Part shown: in pieces, positions 44,599 through 54,882 of the stretch
Layout: each line of letters opens with the position of its first letter
How positions within the stretch are numbered: position 1 is the first letter of the stretch
Source: Rhizobium sp. Root1212
Lineage (GTDB): Bacteria; Pseudomonadota; Alphaproteobacteria; Rhizobiales; Rhizobiaceae
DNA: 64,000 bases
Direction of reading: 5' to 3'
Assembly: GCF_001424985.1 (NCBI RefSeq)
Contig: NZ_LMDA01000003.1
Span: 56,960 to 120,959 of the forward strand
The notes under the pieces: model-generated
What the model was told of the DNA's origin: nothing
Databases searched by the model: none
What the model saw: only the letters and a program-made list of their open reading frames with translations
Position numbers and translations under genes: made by a program

Positions 44599-45909
44599 TC
44601 AGTTGTTCCGCTCCCGCCGCAGCTTCGCCCACCAGTCCAGCCGCTTGCGGATGTCGCGCTCGAACCCGCGCTCCGGCGGGTCGTAAAAGGTCCGGCGCCC
44701 CATCTTTTCCGGAAAATAATCCTGGCCGGAAAACGCATCCGGCTCGTCATGGTCGTAACGATAGCCGTCGCCGTAGCCCTCGCCCTTCATCAGCTTGGTC
44801 GGCGCATTGAGGATATGCTTCGGCGGCAGCAGCGAGCCGTGTTCCTTGGCCGCCCGCATTGCGGATTTATAGGCGGTATAGACGGCGTTGGATTTCGGCG
44901 CTGTGGCGAGATAGACGCAGGCCTGCGCCAGCGCCAGTTCCCCTTCCGGCGAGCCGAGATAATCATAGGCATCCTTGGCGGCATTGCAGATGACCAGCGC
45001 CTGCGGATCGGCAAGGCCGATATCCTCCACCGCCATGCGCACCAGCCGCCGCCCGAGATAGAGCGGGTCCTCACCGGCATCGAACATGCGGCAGAGATAA
45101 TAGAGCGCCGCATCCGGGTCCGAGCCGCGCACGGATTTATGCAGCGCCGAAATAAGATTGTAGTGGCCGTCCTGCCCCTTGTCATAGACCGGCGCGCGAC
45201 GCTGAACGATCTCCTGCAAGGCCTTGGCATCGAAAACCTCGTCCTTACGCGCGGCGCGCCAGACCTCTTCCGCCAGCGTCAGCACGGCGCGGCCGTCGCC
45301 ATCGGCCATGCGGATCAGGCTTGCCCGCGCCTCCTCGTCCAGCGGCAGGGGCTTGCCCTCGGTTGCCTCGGCGCGCGCCAGCAATTCGCCGAGGCTTGCC
45401 TCGTCATGGGGCTTGAAGGTCAGCACCCGCGCTCGGGACAAAAGAGCGGCGTTGAGTTCGAAGGACGGATTTTCCGTCGTCGCGCCGACGAGGATCACCG
45501 TGCCGTCTTCCATGACCGGCAGGAAACTATCCTGCTGGGCACGGTTGAAGCGATGGATCTCATCCACGAACAGCAGCGTCTGGCGGCCGGACATGCGCCG
45601 GGCGCGGGCCGATTCGAACACCTTTTTCAGGTCGGCGACGCCGGAGAAAATCGCGGAAATCTGCTCGAAGGCGAGACCGGCCTCGCCCGACAACAGCCGC
45701 GCCACTGTCGTCTTGCCGGTTCCCGGTGGCCCCCAGAAAATCATCGAGCCAAGTGTGCCGGAGGCGATCATGCGCGTCAGCGCACCGTCTTCGCCGGTCA
45801 AATGCCCCTGCCCCGTCACCTCGGCAAGGTTTTGCGGCCGCAGGCGATCCGCCAGCGGCCGTTTGCTTTCCATGCCCGGTGGCTCATGGGGCGAGAAAAG
45901 ATCGCTCAT
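44599..45909 (-). CDS. rarA: Replication-associated recombination protein A (MgsA/RarA)
   Basis: A 436-residue AAA+ ATPase acting at stalled replication forks, where it helps tolerate DNA damage. It has Walker A GPPGTGKTT (near residue 60), Walker B LLFVDEIHRFNR, sensor I GATTENPSF and a C-terminal clamp-loader-like oligomerisation domain (GSDPDAALYYLCRMFDAGEDP, in parts). The length is normal. Its ATG overlaps the stop of degQ (ATGA at 45906-45909), so the pair is translationally coupled, the usual order in rhizobia. Confidence 0.95.
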   Translation of the reverse strand: MSDLFSPHEPPGMESKRPLADRLRPQNLAEVTGQGHLTGEDGALTRMIASGTLGSMIFWGPPGTGKTTVARLLSGEAGLAFEQISAIFSGVADLKKVFESARARRMSGRQTLLFVDEIHRFNRAQQDSFLPVMEDGTVILVGATTENPSFELNAALLSRARVLTFKPHDEASLGELLARAEATEGKPLPLDEEARASLIRMADGDGRAVLTLAEEVWRAARKDEVFDAKALQEIVQRRAPVYDKGQDGHYNLISALHKSVRGSDPDAALYYLCRMFDAGEDPLYLGRRLVRMAVEDIGLADPQALVICNAAKDAYDYLGSPEGELALAQACVYLATAPKSNAVYTAYKSAMRAAKEHGSLLPPKHILNAPTKLMKGEGYGDGYRYDHDEPDAFSGQDYFPEKMGRRTFYDPPERGFERDIRKRLDWWAKLRRERNN

Positions 45910-47339
45910 CGGAAGAACTGTCGAATGCGCTGGCCATCGCGTTCGATCTCGACACGCCAGAAGGACGGATCGTCGGCCGCCAGCTTTTCCAAGGCTTCCG
46001 AGCTTTTGACCGGCTCGCCATTGACGGCGACGATGATGTCCTTCGGCTGGAAGCCAAGCCGCGCCGCCGGCGAGCCGCGCTTGGTCTCGGTGATGACCAC
46101 GCCGAGCGTGCCACCCGCCATATGCATTTCATCGGCAAGCCGCGGCGAGAGATTGGCGACGACGGCGCCGGCGAAGGGATTGTGCCCGTCGATCAGTCGC
46201 TCGTCGCGGGCGGGCTTTTCCGGGGCGTCGGTCAGCGCCAGCGTCACCTCGTGATTCTTACCGTTATCGGCAACCGTAAGCCTGGCATCGTGGCCGACGC
46301 CCACCGTCGTCAGCCGGTAGCCGAGCGCATCCGGGTGTTCGACCGGAATACCGTTCACCGCCAGCACGACTTCGCCCGGACGAAGACCCGCGGCTGCAGC
46401 CGGCCCGCCATCGACGACCGAACTGACGAGCGCGCCGCGCGCCCGGTCGAGACCGAGCGCATCGGCGACTTCGGATGTCACCGGCTCGAAACTGGCGCCG
46501 ATATAGGGGCGGCGGAAACTGCCGTTGCCACCCTCGGCAGACGCGACGAAAACCTTGGCAAGGTTGGCGGGGATGGCAAAGCCCACCCCGTTCGAGCCGC
46601 CGCCGCGGGAAAAGATCGCGGTGTTGATGCCGATCAGCTCGCCCTTCATGTTGATCAAGCCACCGCCGGAATTGCCGGGGTTGATCGCCGCATCGGTCTG
46701 GATGAAGAAGCCGAAATCGCCGGACACGATCTGGTTGCGCGCCAGCGCCGAAACGATGCCCGATGTCACCGTCTGACCGACGCCGAACGGATTGCCGATC
46801 GCCAGCACGAGATCGCCGACTTCGACGGCGTCGGAATCACCGAAGGGGATCGTCTGGAACGGGCCATCCGATTCGATCTTCAAGACGGCGAGATCCAGAC
46901 GGTCGTCCTTGAGCATGACCTTGCTGGCGAACTCGCGGCCATCGGCCAGCGCCACCTTGATATCGTCGGCACCCTCGATGACGTGGTTGTTGGTGACGAC
47001 GATACCGTTCTTGCCGACGATTACGCCGGAGCCGAGCGAAGATTGCTTCTCCGAACGGTTCGGCATCTGCTGGCCGAAGAACTGCTCGAAGAAGGGATCG
47101 CCGGAAAACAGCGAGCGGCTCTCGACGGTCTTTTCCGCGTAGACATTCACGACCGCATTCGCCGTCTGCTTGACCAAAGGCGCAAAGGACAACTGCATCT
47201 CGACCTGGCTTTGCGGGATGGTCTTTTGCGTTTCCGCGGAGTTGGTCTGGGCAACGCCGGTGTTTGGCTGGAGGACGAAAGCGAAAATCGCTAGTCCGGC
47301 CATCGCTGATAGCACGAGAGCAAGAGGCTTGACGGTCAT
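45906..47339 (-). CDS. degQ: Periplasmic Do-like serine protease (DegQ/DegP type)
   Basis: A 477-residue HtrA protease. Signal peptide about residues 1-31 (LALVLSAMAGLAIFAFVL). The trypsin-like domain has the triad His in TNNHVIEG, Asp in DRLDLAVLKI and Ser in GNSGGGLINM. Two PDZ domains follow (around 275-370 and 385-477, PEKPARDE between them; substrate groove GVVITETK). It degrades or refolds misfolded envelope proteins. The start is MTVKPLAL (47339); an in-frame upstream extension lacks a signal peptide context. Coupled to rarA. Confidence 0.93.
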   Translation of the reverse strand: MTVKPLALVLSAMAGLAIFAFVLQPNTGVAQTNSAETQKTIPQSQVEMQLSFAPLVKQTANAVVNVYAEKTVESRSLFSGDPFFEQFFGQQMPNRSEKQSSLGSGVIVGKNGIVVTNNHVIEGADDIKVALADGREFASKVMLKDDRLDLAVLKIESDGPFQTIPFGDSDAVEVGDLVLAIGNPFGVGQTVTSGIVSALARNQIVSGDFGFFIQTDAAINPGNSGGGLINMKGELIGINTAIFSRGGGSNGVGFAIPANLAKVFVASAEGGNGSFRRPYIGASFEPVTSEVADALGLDRARGALVSSVVDGGPAAAAGLRPGEVVLAVNGIPVEHPDALGYRLTTVGVGHDARLTVADNGKNHEVTLALTDAPEKPARDERLIDGHNPFAGAVVANLSPRLADEMHMAGGTLGVVITETKRGSPAARLGFQPKDIIVAVNGEPVKSSEALEKLAADDPSFWRVEIERDGQRIRQFFR

Positions 47340-47452
47340 GAGAACCTGCTGGAATCGATCATGGAGACAAAGAGATAGGACCTCACGGGTAAAAAGCAAA
47401 GACGGCGGAAACGTGAAGATGACCCAATACCGGCCTCGGAGCCCAAAACGCA

Positions 47453-47481
47453 AAACAGCCGGGCTTTTAGCCCGGCTGTTT
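47453..47481 (-). terminator. Terminator of the ribosomal-protein cluster
   Basis: AAACAGCCGGGC/GCCCGGCTGTTT (12 bp, TAAAA loop on the minus strand) followed by TTTTGCGTTTT, 24 bp after rplQ. Confidence 0.9.
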
Positions 47482-47504
47482 GCTCTTCCGAAGATCGGAA
47501 AATA

Positions 47505-47927
47505 TTAAGCGGCTTCAGCTTCTGCTTCAGCGGCAACGCGGGCGAGATCCTTCGCACCCTTTGCGGCCGGGTCGCGGTCAACGAATTCGATGACGGCGAG
47601 AGCGGCGTTGTCGCCGTGGCGGTAGCCAGCCTTCATGATGCGCAGGTAGCCGCCGTTGCGGGTTGCGTAACGCGAAGCGATGGCGTCGAACAGCTTGGCG
47701 ACGACAGCGACGTCACGGATCTGCGAGATGGCCTGACGACGAGCGTGCAGATCGCCGCGCTTGCCGAGCGTAACGAGCTTTTCGACGATCGGACGGATTT
47801 CCTTTGCCTTCGGCAGGGTCGTGACGATCTGCTCGTGCTCGATGAGCGAAGCAGCCATGTTGGCAAACATGGCCTTGCGGTGGCTGGCGGTTCTATTGAG
47901 CTTGCGGCCGGCTTTCTGGTGGCGCAT
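47505..47927 (-). CDS. rplQ: 50S ribosomal protein L17
   Basis: L17, 140 residues, contacts 23S rRNA near the exit-tunnel region. The N-terminus [25 protein letters not shown], read in parts, is the standard basic rRNA-binding start. An Ala/Glu-rich acidic tail (AAEAEAEAA) extends it beyond the E. coli length of 127, common in alphaproteobacteria. It is the last gene of the alpha block, 122 bp after rpoA, with a terminator 24 bp downstream. Confidence 0.97.
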   Translation of the reverse strand: MRHQKAGRKLNRTASHRKAMFANMAASLIEHEQIVTTLPKAKEIRPIVEKLVTLGKRGDLHARRQAISQIRDVAVVAKLFDAIASRYATRNGGYLRIMKAGYRHGDNAALAVIEFVDRDPAAKGAKDLARVAAEAEAEAA

Positions 47928-48049
47928 TGCTATTCTCCTTTAAGTGCAGGCGACCTGTTCTTCAGAGGTCCTGCCGTTTCCTGGCACATACAGGCATTTG
48001 CCTGCTGTTTGACGGGGAAAGGCAGAGTTCATACCTGCCTTCTGTTTGT

Positions 48050-49060
48050 TCAGTATTGGTCTTCGTAGCGCTTGGCGAGATCTTCGATGTTCTCGGGCGG
48101 CCATGCCGGCACTTCCATGCCGAGGTGCAGGCCCATGGAAGCGAGAACTTCCTTGATTTCGTTGAGCGACTTGCGGCCAAAGTTCGGAGTGCGAAGCATT
48201 TCGGCTTCGGTCTTCTGAATGAGGTCGCCGATATAGACGATGTTGTCGTTCTTCAGGCAGTTCGCCGAACGGACGGAAAGTTCCAGTTCGTCGACCTTCT
48301 TGAGGAGCGCCGGGTTGAACGCCAGTTCGGTAACGGCTTCTTCTTCGGCTTCCTTCTGCGGCTCGTCGAAATTGACGAAGACGCCGAGCTGGTCCTGAAG
48401 GATGCGGGCCGCGAAAGCGACTGCATCTTCACCGGTGACGGAACCGTCGGTCTCGATCTGCATGGACAGCTTGTCGTAGTCGAGAACCTGGCCTTCGCGG
48501 GTGTTTTCCACCTTGTAGGACACTTTCTTGACCGGCGAGTACAGGCTGTCGACCGGGATGAGGCCGATCGGAGCATCTTCCGAACGGTTGCGGTCGGCCG
48601 GCACATAGCCCTTGCCGTTGTTGACGGTGAACTCCATGCGGATCTCGGCGCCCTCGTCGAGGGTGCAGATCACATGGTTCGGGTTGAGGATTTCGATATC
48701 GCCAACCGTCTGGATGTCACCGGCGGTTACAACGCCCGGACCCTGCTTGCGCACGACCATGCGCTTTGCGTCGTCGCCATCCATCTTGATGGCGATTTCC
48801 TTGATGTTCAGCACGATGTCCGTCACATCTTCCCGAACGCCGGGGATGGAGGAGAACTCGTGCAGGACGCCGTCGATCTGGACTGCGGTGACCGCAGCGC
48901 CACGAAGCGACGACAGAAGAACGCGGCGAAGCGCGTTGCCGAGGGTCAGACCGAAGCCACGCTCAAGCGGCTCGGCAACAAGGCTGACCTTGGTGCGGCC
49001 GGAAGAGGAGAACTCGACCTTGTTCGGCTTGATGAGTTCCTGCCAGTTTTTCTGAATCAT
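48050..49060 (-). CDS. rpoA: RNA polymerase alpha subunit
   Basis: Alpha subunit, 336 residues. The N-terminal domain (about 1-235) dimerises and nucleates assembly: [23 protein letters not shown] is conserved, read in parts. A linker leads to the C-terminal domain (about 250-325) with [16 protein letters not shown] and [16 protein letters not shown], the surface for UP elements and activators. It lies between rpsK and rplQ. The upstream spacer contains the perfect hairpin GTTGCCAC/GTGGCAAC (49079-49103). Confidence 0.98.
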   Translation of the reverse strand: MIQKNWQELIKPNKVEFSSSGRTKVSLVAEPLERGFGLTLGNALRRVLLSSLRGAAVTAVQIDGVLHEFSSIPGVREDVTDIVLNIKEIAIKMDGDDAKRMVVRKQGPGVVTAGDIQTVGDIEILNPNHVICTLDEGAEIRMEFTVNNGKGYVPADRNRSEDAPIGLIPVDSLYSPVKKVSYKVENTREGQVLDYDKLSMQIETDGSVTGEDAVAFAARILQDQLGVFVNFDEPQKEAEEEAVTELAFNPALLKKVDELELSVRSANCLKNDNIVYIGDLIQKTEAEMLRTPNFGRKSLNEIKEVLASMGLHLGMEVPAWPPENIEDLAKRYEDQY

Positions 49061-49078
49061 GTATTTTGCCTTCCGTTC

Positions 49079-49103
49079 GTTGCCACCATCCTATCGTGGC
49101 AAC
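49079..49103 (-). promoter_or_regulatory. Hairpin in the rpsK-rpoA spacer
   Basis: GTTGCCAC/GTGGCAAC, 8 perfect pairs and a 9-base loop, 20 bp before rpoA. Possible processing site or S4-type feedback structure; not a terminator because no T run follows. Confidence 0.35.
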
Positions 49104-49157
49104 CGAGCCCTGAAGCACCGGAGGAAGTAACCTTCCCCCGGCCGACGAAGTGAATGA

Positions 49158-49547
49158 TCAGACGCGGCGCTTCTTGCGCGGACGGCAACCGTTGTGCGGG
49201 ATCGGCGTGACGTCGCGGATCGAGGTGATCATGAAGCCGGCAGCCTGCAGGGCGCGCAGAGCCGATTCACGGCCGGAACCCGGACCGCAGACCTCGACTT
49301 CGAGCGTCTTCATGCCGTGTTCCTGAGCCTTCTTGGCGGCGTCTTCAGCAGCGATCTGGGCAGCGAACGGGGTCGACTTGCGCGAACCCTTGAAGCCCTT
49401 CGAGCCGGCCGACGACCAGGCAATCGCGTTGCCCTGTGCGTCGGTGATGGTGATCATCGTGTTGTTGAACGACGAGTTGACGTGAGCAACGCCCGTCGAA
49501 ATGTTCTTACGTTCGCGACGGCGAACGCGGGTGGCTTCCTTGGCCAT
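49158..49547 (-). CDS. rpsK: 30S ribosomal protein S11
   Basis: S11, 129 residues, a platform protein contacting 16S rRNA near the E-site m[24 protein letters not shown], in parts, [23 protein letters not shown], in parts, and the terminal [15 protein letters not shown] are characteristic. It is separated from rpsM by an unusually long 237-bp spacer that contains a duplicated hairpin element. Confidence 0.98.
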   Translation of the reverse strand: MAKEATRVRRRERKNISTGVAHVNSSFNNTMITITDAQGNAIAWSSAGSKGFKGSRKSTPFAAQIAAEDAAKKAQEHGMKTLEVEVCGPGSGRESALRALQAAGFMITSIRDVTPIPHNGCRPRKKRRV

Positions 49548-49574
49548 GGTATACCTTTCGTTGATCTCTGCACC

Positions 49575-49734
49575 GCCGTAATACCAGCGGCTCCACCGGA
49601 AGGGACATCGAAGTCCCGACCTGAATTCCAGTCATTACGCAAACCGAAGATCGGCCTGCGCGGCGATATCGTCACTGCCGTAATGCCAGCAGCTCCACCG
49701 GAGGGGCATTCTGGACGCCCCTTCCGAAACTACG
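49575..49734 (-). repeat. Duplicated hairpin element between rpsM and rpsK
   Basis: A ~34-base box, GCCGTAATACCAGCGGCTCC and onward, occurs at 49575-49608 and again, with about four differences, at 49677-49710. Each copy is directly followed by a hairpin: GGGAC/GTCCC (about 49603-49618) and GGGGCAT/ACGCCCC-type (about 49703-49722). Covariation-like changes keep the stems. On the transcribed minus strand each unit reads hairpin then box. Confidence 0.6.
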
Positions 49735-49784
49735 AAAAGAGGCCGGCGCCGAGCACCAGCCTCCCCACCCCCCGCAAAGGGAAA

Positions 49785-50153
49785 TTACTTCTTCTTACCA
49801 GCAATCGCCTTTGCCGGACCCTTGCGGGTACGGGCATTGGTGTGCGTGCGCTGGCCGCGAACCGGCAGCGAGCGGCGATGACGCAGGCCGCGGTAGCAGC
49901 CGAGGTCCATCAGACGCTTGATGTTCATCGAAGTCTCGCGACGCAGGTCGCCTTCGACCTGGTAATCGCGGTCGATAGCTTCGCGGATCTGCAGGATCTC
50001 GGAGTCCGTCAGCTGATGGACGCGCTTGTCAGCCGAAAGGCCGACCTTTTCCATGATTTCCCGCGCAAATTTCGGACCGATCCCGTGAATGTAGGTCAGC
50101 GCGATAACTACGCGCTTTGCAGTCGGGATGTTGACGCCAGCGATACGAGCCAC
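49785..50153 (-). CDS. rpsM: 30S ribosomal protein S13
   Basis: S13, 122 residues, in the 30S head at the intersubunit bridge. It begins at GTG 50153 ([22 protein letters not shown], in parts) with AAGGAG nine bases upstream; this excludes a 33-codon upstream extension. The helix-hairpin-helix IHGIGPKFA and the basic tail [21 protein letters not shown], in parts, are intact. It is preceded by a 229-bp spacer containing a possible promoter and starts the alpha block. Confidence 0.97.
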   Translation of the reverse strand: MARIAGVNIPTAKRVVIALTYIHGIGPKFAREIMEKVGLSADKRVHQLTDSEILQIREAIDRDYQVEGDLRRETSMNIKRLMDLGCYRGLRHRRSLPVRGQRTHTNARTRKGPAKAIAGKKK

Positions 50154-50309
50154 GCCTGTTCTCCTTGCTTCCAGTTGCCGTCCGGCAATAGGTACTTCGT
50201 TATCCAGCCCTGAAAAGGACTGACCGTTAAGTTGATGTTCGGAACACGTCAAAAAGATCGCGCCCGGACTTCGTTCTCGAAATCCGCGCCGATCCCAGCA
50301 TGTTGCGAG

Positions 50310-50346
50310 TTAGCGCGGTGTTTGACGGAATCGACCGTAAAAGTCA
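50310..50346 (-). promoter_or_regulatory. Possible promoter of the alpha block (rpsM)
   Basis: On the minus strand TTGACT (near 50346-50341) stands at a -35-like position in the 229-bp adk-rpsM spacer. The -10 is weak (CAAACA), so this is tentative. The rest of the spacer shows no gene. Confidence 0.25.
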
Positions 50347-50382
50347 ACTCCCATCACTTGCTTTTTGGGCTTTGCCGAAAGC

Positions 50383-50961
50383 TCAGCCCAGGATTTTCGC
50401 GATCTCGTGGGTCACGACCCCGACATCCGCCATGCCGTCCACAGTCTTCAACTGACCGGTCGAGGCATAATGCTCAGAAAGCGGCGCAGTCTTCTCGCGG
50501 TATTCCACGAGACGCTTCTTCACCGATTCCGGGTTGTCGTCCGAGCGAACCTTGCCGCCGGCAGCGACGGTTTCTGCTACACGATTCTCGATGCGCTTCA
50601 AAAGCGCTTCTTCATCGACCTTCAGTTCGATGACGGCATCGAGCGCGAGGCCCTTGCTTTCGAGCATCTTGGCCAACGCGACCGCCTGGGGAACCGTGCG
50701 CGGATAGCCGTCGAGGATGAAGCCGTTGGCGCAGTCCGGGTGATCTATACGGTCCGAGACAATCTCGTTGACGATCTCGTCGGATACGAGCTGACCCGCA
50801 TCCATCACAGCCTTGGCACGCTTGCCCACATCACTCTGCTCGGCCACGGCCGCACGCAGCATATCGCCGGTGGAAAGCTGCGGAATGCCGTAGCGTTCCG
50901 TCAGCAGCTTTGCCTGTGTGCCCTTGCCGGCACCCGGCGGCCCCAAAAATATCAGTCTCAT
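50383..50961 (-). CDS. adk: Adenylate kinase
   Basis: A 192-residue short-form adenylate kinase (ATP + AMP to 2 ADP). P-loop [11 protein letters not shown] (residues 7-17), AMP site [13 protein letters not shown], the FILDGYPRT motif, and a short LID with ENRV. The absence of the long zinc LID makes it the ~190-residue class usual in alphaproteobacteria. Its ATG overlaps the secY TGA (ATGA at 50958-50961). Confidence 0.97.
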   Translation of the reverse strand: MRLIFLGPPGAGKGTQAKLLTERYGIPQLSTGDMLRAAVAEQSDVGKRAKAVMDAGQLVSDEIVNEIVSDRIDHPDCANGFILDGYPRTVPQAVALAKMLESKGLALDAVIELKVDEEALLKRIENRVAETVAAGGKVRSDDNPESVKKRLVEYREKTAPLSEHYASTGQLKTVDGMADVGVVTHEIAKILG

Positions 50962-52298
50962 CGTCCCCTCTTCCCTCCACGCAGCTTCGACTTCTTGATC
51001 AGCCCCTCATACTGCTGAGCGATCAGGTGACCCTGCACCTGTGCTACAGTATCAAGGGTCACGCTGACAACAATCAAAAGCGACGTACCACCAAGGTAGA
51101 ACGGCACGCCAGTCTGCGCGATGAGGATTTCAGGCAGGATACAGACGAACATCAGGTAGATCGCGCCGAGAACCGTGATTCGGGTCAGGACGTAATCGAT
51201 ATATTCAGCCGTACGCTCGCCCGGACGAATACCGAGGATAAAGCCGCCGTGCTTCTTCAGGTTGTCGGCCGTGTCCTTCGGATTGAAGACGATCGCAGTG
51301 TAGAAGAAGGCGAAGAAGGCGATCAGGGCGCCGTAAAGCACCATATAGAGCGGCTTGCCGTGGCCGAGAGCGGCAACGACCGTAGTCGCCCAGGCCGGCA
51401 TGTTGGCGCTGTTGGCAAAGCCTGCGAGCGTTGCCGGCAGAAGCAGCAGCGACGATGCGAAGATCGCTGGGATGACGCCGGCGGTGTTCAGCTTCAGCGG
51501 CAGGTGCGAAGTATCGCCCTGGAACATGCGGTTGCCGACCTGGCGCTTCGGATACTGGATCAGCAGGCGGCGCTGGGCGCGCTCGACGAAGACGATCAGC
51601 GCGATGACCGCGACGACCATGACGATGATCGCGAGAATCAGCGGCGTCGACAGGGCGCCGGTGCGGCCCAGTTCGAGGGTGCCGGCCAGAGCCGTCGGCA
51701 GGTGGGCGACGATGCCCGCGAAGATGATCAGCGAAATACCGTTGCCAATGCCGCGCGAGGTGATCTGCTCACCAAGCCACATCAGGAACATCGTGCCGCC
51801 GAGCAGCGAGATGACGGTGGAAATCTTGAAGAACCAGCCGGGATCGCCGACGAGGCCGTTGCCGCTCTCGAGACCGACCGCAATGCCGTAAGCCTGCAGC
51901 GTGCCGAGCAGCACCGTGCCGTAGCGGGTGTACTGGTTGATGATCTTGCGGCCCTGCTCGCCTTCCTTCTTCAGCTGTTCCAGCGAGGGAACGACCGAAG
52001 TCATTAGCTGAACGATGATCGAGGCGGAGATGTAGGGCATGATTCCCAGGGCGAAGATCGCCATGCGCTCAACGGCGCCGCCGGAAAACATATTGAAGAG
52101 GCCGAGGATACCGCCGCTCTGGCCCCGGAAGGCCTGCGCGAATGCGTCGGGGTTAAGGCCGGGCAACGGGATATAGGTGCCGAGGCGATACACCAGCAGT
52201 GCACCAAGGGTGAACCAGAGGCGTTTCTTCAGATCTTCCGCCTTGGCGAAAGTCGAGAAGTTCAAGTTGGAGGCGAGCTGTTCCGCTGCAGAAGCCAT
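50958..52298 (-). CDS. secY: Preprotein translocase subunit SecY
   Basis: A 446-residue core of the SecYEG channel with ten transmembrane helices. [17 protein letters not shown] (after helix 1), the plug region [17 protein letters not shown], in parts, and the [22 protein letters not shown] cytoplasmic loop ([16 protein letters not shown]) are typical. The start is [10 protein letters not shown] (52298). It follows a terminator-like hairpin after rplO and is coupled to adk by an ATGA overlap. Confidence 0.97.
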   Translation of the reverse strand: MASAAEQLASNLNFSTFAKAEDLKKRLWFTLGALLVYRLGTYIPLPGLNPDAFAQAFRGQSGGILGLFNMFSGGAVERMAIFALGIMPYISASIIVQLMTSVVPSLEQLKKEGEQGRKIINQYTRYGTVLLGTLQAYGIAVGLESGNGLVGDPGWFFKISTVISLLGGTMFLMWLGEQITSRGIGNGISLIIFAGIVAHLPTALAGTLELGRTGALSTPLILAIIVMVVAVIALIVFVERAQRRLLIQYPKRQVGNRMFQGDTSHLPLKLNTAGVIPAIFASSLLLLPATLAGFANSANMPAWATTVVAALGHGKPLYMVLYGALIAFFAFFYTAIVFNPKDTADNLKKHGGFILGIRPGERTAEYIDYVLTRITVLGAIYLMFVCILPEILIAQTGVPFYLGGTSLLIVVSVTLDTVAQVQGHLIAQQYEGLIKKSKLRGGKRGR

Positions 52299-52480
52299 GC
52301 AATTCTCCGCGTAGCCATTCGGAACCCGCGGAACGAACCGGGTTGCTCCGGAAAAGCTAAATTCTGTGGTTGGAAACCGGCGCGGAAACGACTGCGACTG
52401 CAATCATGGGCCCACTTGGTCTCCGTTCAATGCGTTACGGCTTATCCTGCCGCATTTTCGGTGAGGGCTCACATATGGGA

Positions 52481-52515
52481 GCAAAACCGCCCGGTGTGAA
52501 GCACCCCGGGCGGTT
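52481..52515 (-). terminator. Terminator-like hairpin between rplO and secY
   Basis: AACCGCCCGG/CCGGGCGGTT (10 bp, 11-base loop) followed by TTTTGC on the minus strand, 12 bp after rplO. It lies 180 bp before secY, so secY-adk may depend on read-through or on their own promoter. Confidence 0.75.
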
Positions 52516-52526
52516 CTCAAGGCAAA

Positions 52527-52997
52527 TTATTCAGCAGCGCCCGAAAGCAGCTTCACCGAACCGCCAGCCTTTTCGATCTTTTCGATCGCAGGCTTGGAGG
52601 CGCCGGCAACTTCAAGCGAAACCTTCGCCTTCAGTTCGCCGTCGGCGAGAACGCGGATGCCGTCCTTGGCGCGGCGGATAACGCCGGCAGCCGTCAGTGC
52701 AGCAGCATCGATCGTTGCGGAAGCATCAAGCTTCTTGGCGTCGATTGCGGTCTGGATGCGGCCGAGCGACACAACAACAAAATCCGCACGGAAGATGTTG
52801 TTGAAGCCACGCTTCGGCAGACGACGGTAGATGGGCATCTGACCGCCTTCGAAGCCGTTGATGGCAACGCCCGAACGAGCCTTCTGACCCTTGACACCAC
52901 GGCCGCCGGTCTTGCCGGAGCCGGAGCCGATGCCGCGGCCAAGACGCTTGCGGTTCTTGGTCGAGCCTTCGTTGTCCTTGATTTCATTCAGTTTCAT
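52527..52997 (-). CDS. rplO: 50S ribosomal protein L15
   Basis: L15, 156 residues, a late-assembly protein with a long basic N-terminal extension into 23S r[25 protein letters not shown], in parts, and [20 protein letters not shown]. The C-terminal globular part ends KLLSGAAE. It is the last gene before the hairpin that separates it from secY, and starts 13 bp after rpmD. Confidence 0.98.
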   Translation of the reverse strand: MKLNEIKDNEGSTKNRKRLGRGIGSGSGKTGGRGVKGQKARSGVAINGFEGGQMPIYRRLPKRGFNNIFRADFVVVSLGRIQTAIDAKKLDASATIDAAALTAAGVIRRAKDGIRVLADGELKAKVSLEVAGASKPAIEKIEKAGGSVKLLSGAAE

Positions 52998-53010
52998 GAC
53001 TGTATCTCCC

Positions 53011-53214
53011 TCACTTCTCGTCGACGACGCGAACGAGGTGCTGGATGGACCGGATCATGCCACGAACGGCAGGCGTATCTTCCAGCGTGCGAACACGGTG
53101 CATCTTGTTGAGGCCGAGGCCGATCAGCGTCTGGCGCTGGCTGGCCGGGCGGCGAATGGGGCTACCGATCTGTTCGACGGTAACCGTCTTCTGTGCAACT
53201 TCTTTCTTAGCCAT
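53011..53214 (-). CDS. rpmD: 50S ribosomal protein L30
   Basis: L30, 67 residues, a small alpha/beta protein binding 23S rRNA domain [43 protein letters not shown], in parts, is the conserved family body. Slightly longer than E. coli L30 at the N-terminus (MAKKEVAQK). It sits between rpsE and rplO with 13-bp gaps. Confidence 0.97.
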   Translation of the reverse strand: MAKKEVAQKTVTVEQIGSPIRRPASQRQTLIGLGLNKMHRVRTLEDTPAVRGMIRSIQHLVRVVDEK

Positions 53215-53227
53215 TGTTCAGGCTCCC

Positions 53228-53797
53228 TTATTCTTCGGAAGCGACGCCGGCGGACGCACGACGAGCCTGCAGCGTGGCATACTTCATGCCGCGCTGTGCT
53301 GCGATGTCCTTCGGGTGCGCCTGGCTCTTCAGGGCGTCGAACGTGGCACGAATCATGTTGTACGGGTTCGACGAACCGGTCGACTTCGCAACGACGTCGT
53401 GCATGCCGAGCGTTTCGAAAACAGCGCGCATCGGACCACCAGCTATGATACCGGTACCGGGCTTTGCAGCGCGGAGCAGAACCTTGCCGGCGCCGTGGCG
53501 GCCGTGAACGTCATGATGCAGCGTGCGGCCGGAGCGCAGCGGAACGAAGATAAGTTCGCGCTTGGCAGCTTCGGTGGCCTTACGGATGGCTTCCGGCACT
53601 TCGCGTGCCTTGCCATGACCGAAGCCTACGCGGCCCTTCTGGTCGCCGACGACGACGAGAGCAGCAAAGCCGAAACGACGGCCGCCCTTGACGACTTTTG
53701 CGACGCGGTTGATTGCGACGAGCTTATCGACGAATTCGCTGTCGCGCTCCTCGCGGTTCTGGCGGTCTTCGCGAGAACCTCTTTTTTCTTGTGCCAT
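53228..53797 (-). CDS. rpsE: 30S ribosomal protein S5
   Basis: S5, 189 residues, important for decoding fidelity and the mRNA entry helicase. [23 protein letters not shown] is the RNA-binding domain, in parts; [10 protein letters not shown] is represented by [21 protein letters not shown]- and C-terminal tails are longer than in E. coli. It is separated from rplR by 134 bp that contain a strong terminator-like hairpin. Confidence 0.98.
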   Translation of the reverse strand: MAQEKRGSREDRQNREERDSEFVDKLVAINRVAKVVKGGRRFGFAALVVVGDQKGRVGFGHGKAREVPEAIRKATEAAKRELIFVPLRSGRTLHHDVHGRHGAGKVLLRAAKPGTGIIAGGPMRAVFETLGMHDVVAKSTGSSNPYNMIRATFDALKSQAHPKDIAAQRGMKYATLQARRASAGVASEE

Positions 53798-53840
53798 TGT
53801 CCTTTTCCTTTTTCTTTTCCGGGTGCAATCGGCAGATTGA

Positions 53841-53874
53841 CAAAATCGCTTCGGTTTCTTGGAAACCGAAGCGA
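53841..53874 (-). terminator. Terminator-like hairpin between rplR and rpsE
   Basis: TCGCTTCGGTTTC/GAAACCGAAGCGA, 13 perfect pairs with a 3-base loop, followed by TTTTG on the minus strand. It stands 58 bp after rplR within what is usually one operon. Confidence 0.75.
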
Positions 53875-53931
53875 CCGGGTATTATCCAAGCAAATTCTTC
53901 GAGTCCAGACCCGAAAGTCTGGAAATTTGCA

Positions 53932-54294
53932 TTAGAAGTTCAGACCGCCTTCGCGGGCTGCCTCGGCGAGCGCCTTGACGCGGCCGTGATAGATGAAGGC
54001 GCCACGGTCAAAGACGACGTCCTTGACACCAGCCTTCGAAGCGCGCTCAGCGAGAAGCTTGCCGACGGCTGCAGCAGCTGCTGCATCGGCGCCAGTCTTC
54101 AGCGAAGAGCGGAGATCCGTATCGAGGGTCGAGGCGGACGCGAGCGTCTTGCCTGCAACGTCATCGATAACCTGAGCGTAGATGTTCTTCGACGAGCGAT
54201 GAACCGACAGGCGCGGACGGCCGTTGGCAACGGCCTTGATTTGACGGCGCACGCGAGAGGCGCGACGCACAAGAGTATCTTTCCTTGTAGCCAT
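53932..54294 (-). CDS. rplR: 50S ribosomal protein L18
   Basis: L18, 120 residues, carries 5S rRNA to the 50S subunit with L5. [36 protein letters not shown], in parts, and the terminal [25 protein letters not shown], in parts, are standard. It follows rplF by 12 bp, and a 13-bp hairpin with TTTT lies after it. Confidence 0.98.
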   Translation of the reverse strand: MATRKDTLVRRASRVRRQIKAVANGRPRLSVHRSSKNIYAQVIDDVAGKTLASASTLDTDLRSSLKTGADAAAAAAVGKLLAERASKAGVKDVVFDRGAFIYHGRVKALAEAAREGGLNF

Positions 54295-54306
54295 TTCGCG
54301 TGTTCC

Positions 54307-54840
54307 TTACTTCTTCTTGCCTTCTTTGCGGACAATCCGCTCGCCGGCATACTTGACGCCCTTGCCCTTGTAGGGCTCGGGACCACGGTATTCGCGGATT
54401 TCCGCGGCAACCTGGCCGACCTGCTGCTTGTTGATACCGGTGACGACGATTTCCGTCGGCTTCGGCACAGCGATCGTGATGCCTTCCGGCGTTTCGTAAA
54501 CAACGTCGTGGCTGAAGCCGAGCGCCAGCTGCAGGTTCTTGCCCTGCAGGGAAGCGCGGTAACCGACGCCGTTGATTTCGAGACGCTTTTCGTAGCCGTC
54601 CTTGACGCCCTTGAAGATGTTTTCGATCATCGTGCGGGACATGCCCCACTTCGAGCGAGCATCCTTGGACTGGTTGATCGGAGAAACGGCGACAGCGCCC
54701 TCTTCCAACTTAACCGCGACTTCGTCGTTTGCGACGAAGAACAGTTCGCCCTTCGGGCCCTTTGCCGTCACCTTCTGTCCATCGACAGTCGCGGTGACAC
54801 CAGCGGGAACCTGAACGGGCTTCTTACCGATACGAGACAT
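54307..54840 (-). CDS. rplF: 50S ribosomal protein L6
   Basis: L6, 177 residues, two homologous alpha/beta domains near the GTPase centre. [21 protein letters not shown] and KGPKGEL mark domain 1; [22 protein letters not shown], in parts, and [17 protein letters not shown] mark domain 2. Length and motifs are normal. It lies between rpsH (42 bp) and rplR (12 bp). Confidence 0.98.
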   Translation of the reverse strand: MSRIGKKPVQVPAGVTATVDGQKVTAKGPKGELFFVANDEVAVKLEEGAVAVSPINQSKDARSKWGMSRTMIENIFKGVKDGYEKRLEINGVGYRASLQGKNLQLALGFSHDVVYETPEGITIAVPKPTEIVVTGINKQQVGQVAAEIREYRGPEPYKGKGVKYAGERIVRKEGKKK

Positions 54841-54882
54841 GTTTTAATCCTGTCTGTTCGTTATGGAGATCCTTGCACCGTA

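Noticed and set aside
49575..49734. CRISPR array
   Set aside because: Only two imperfect units with hairpins, no regular spacers and no cas genes.
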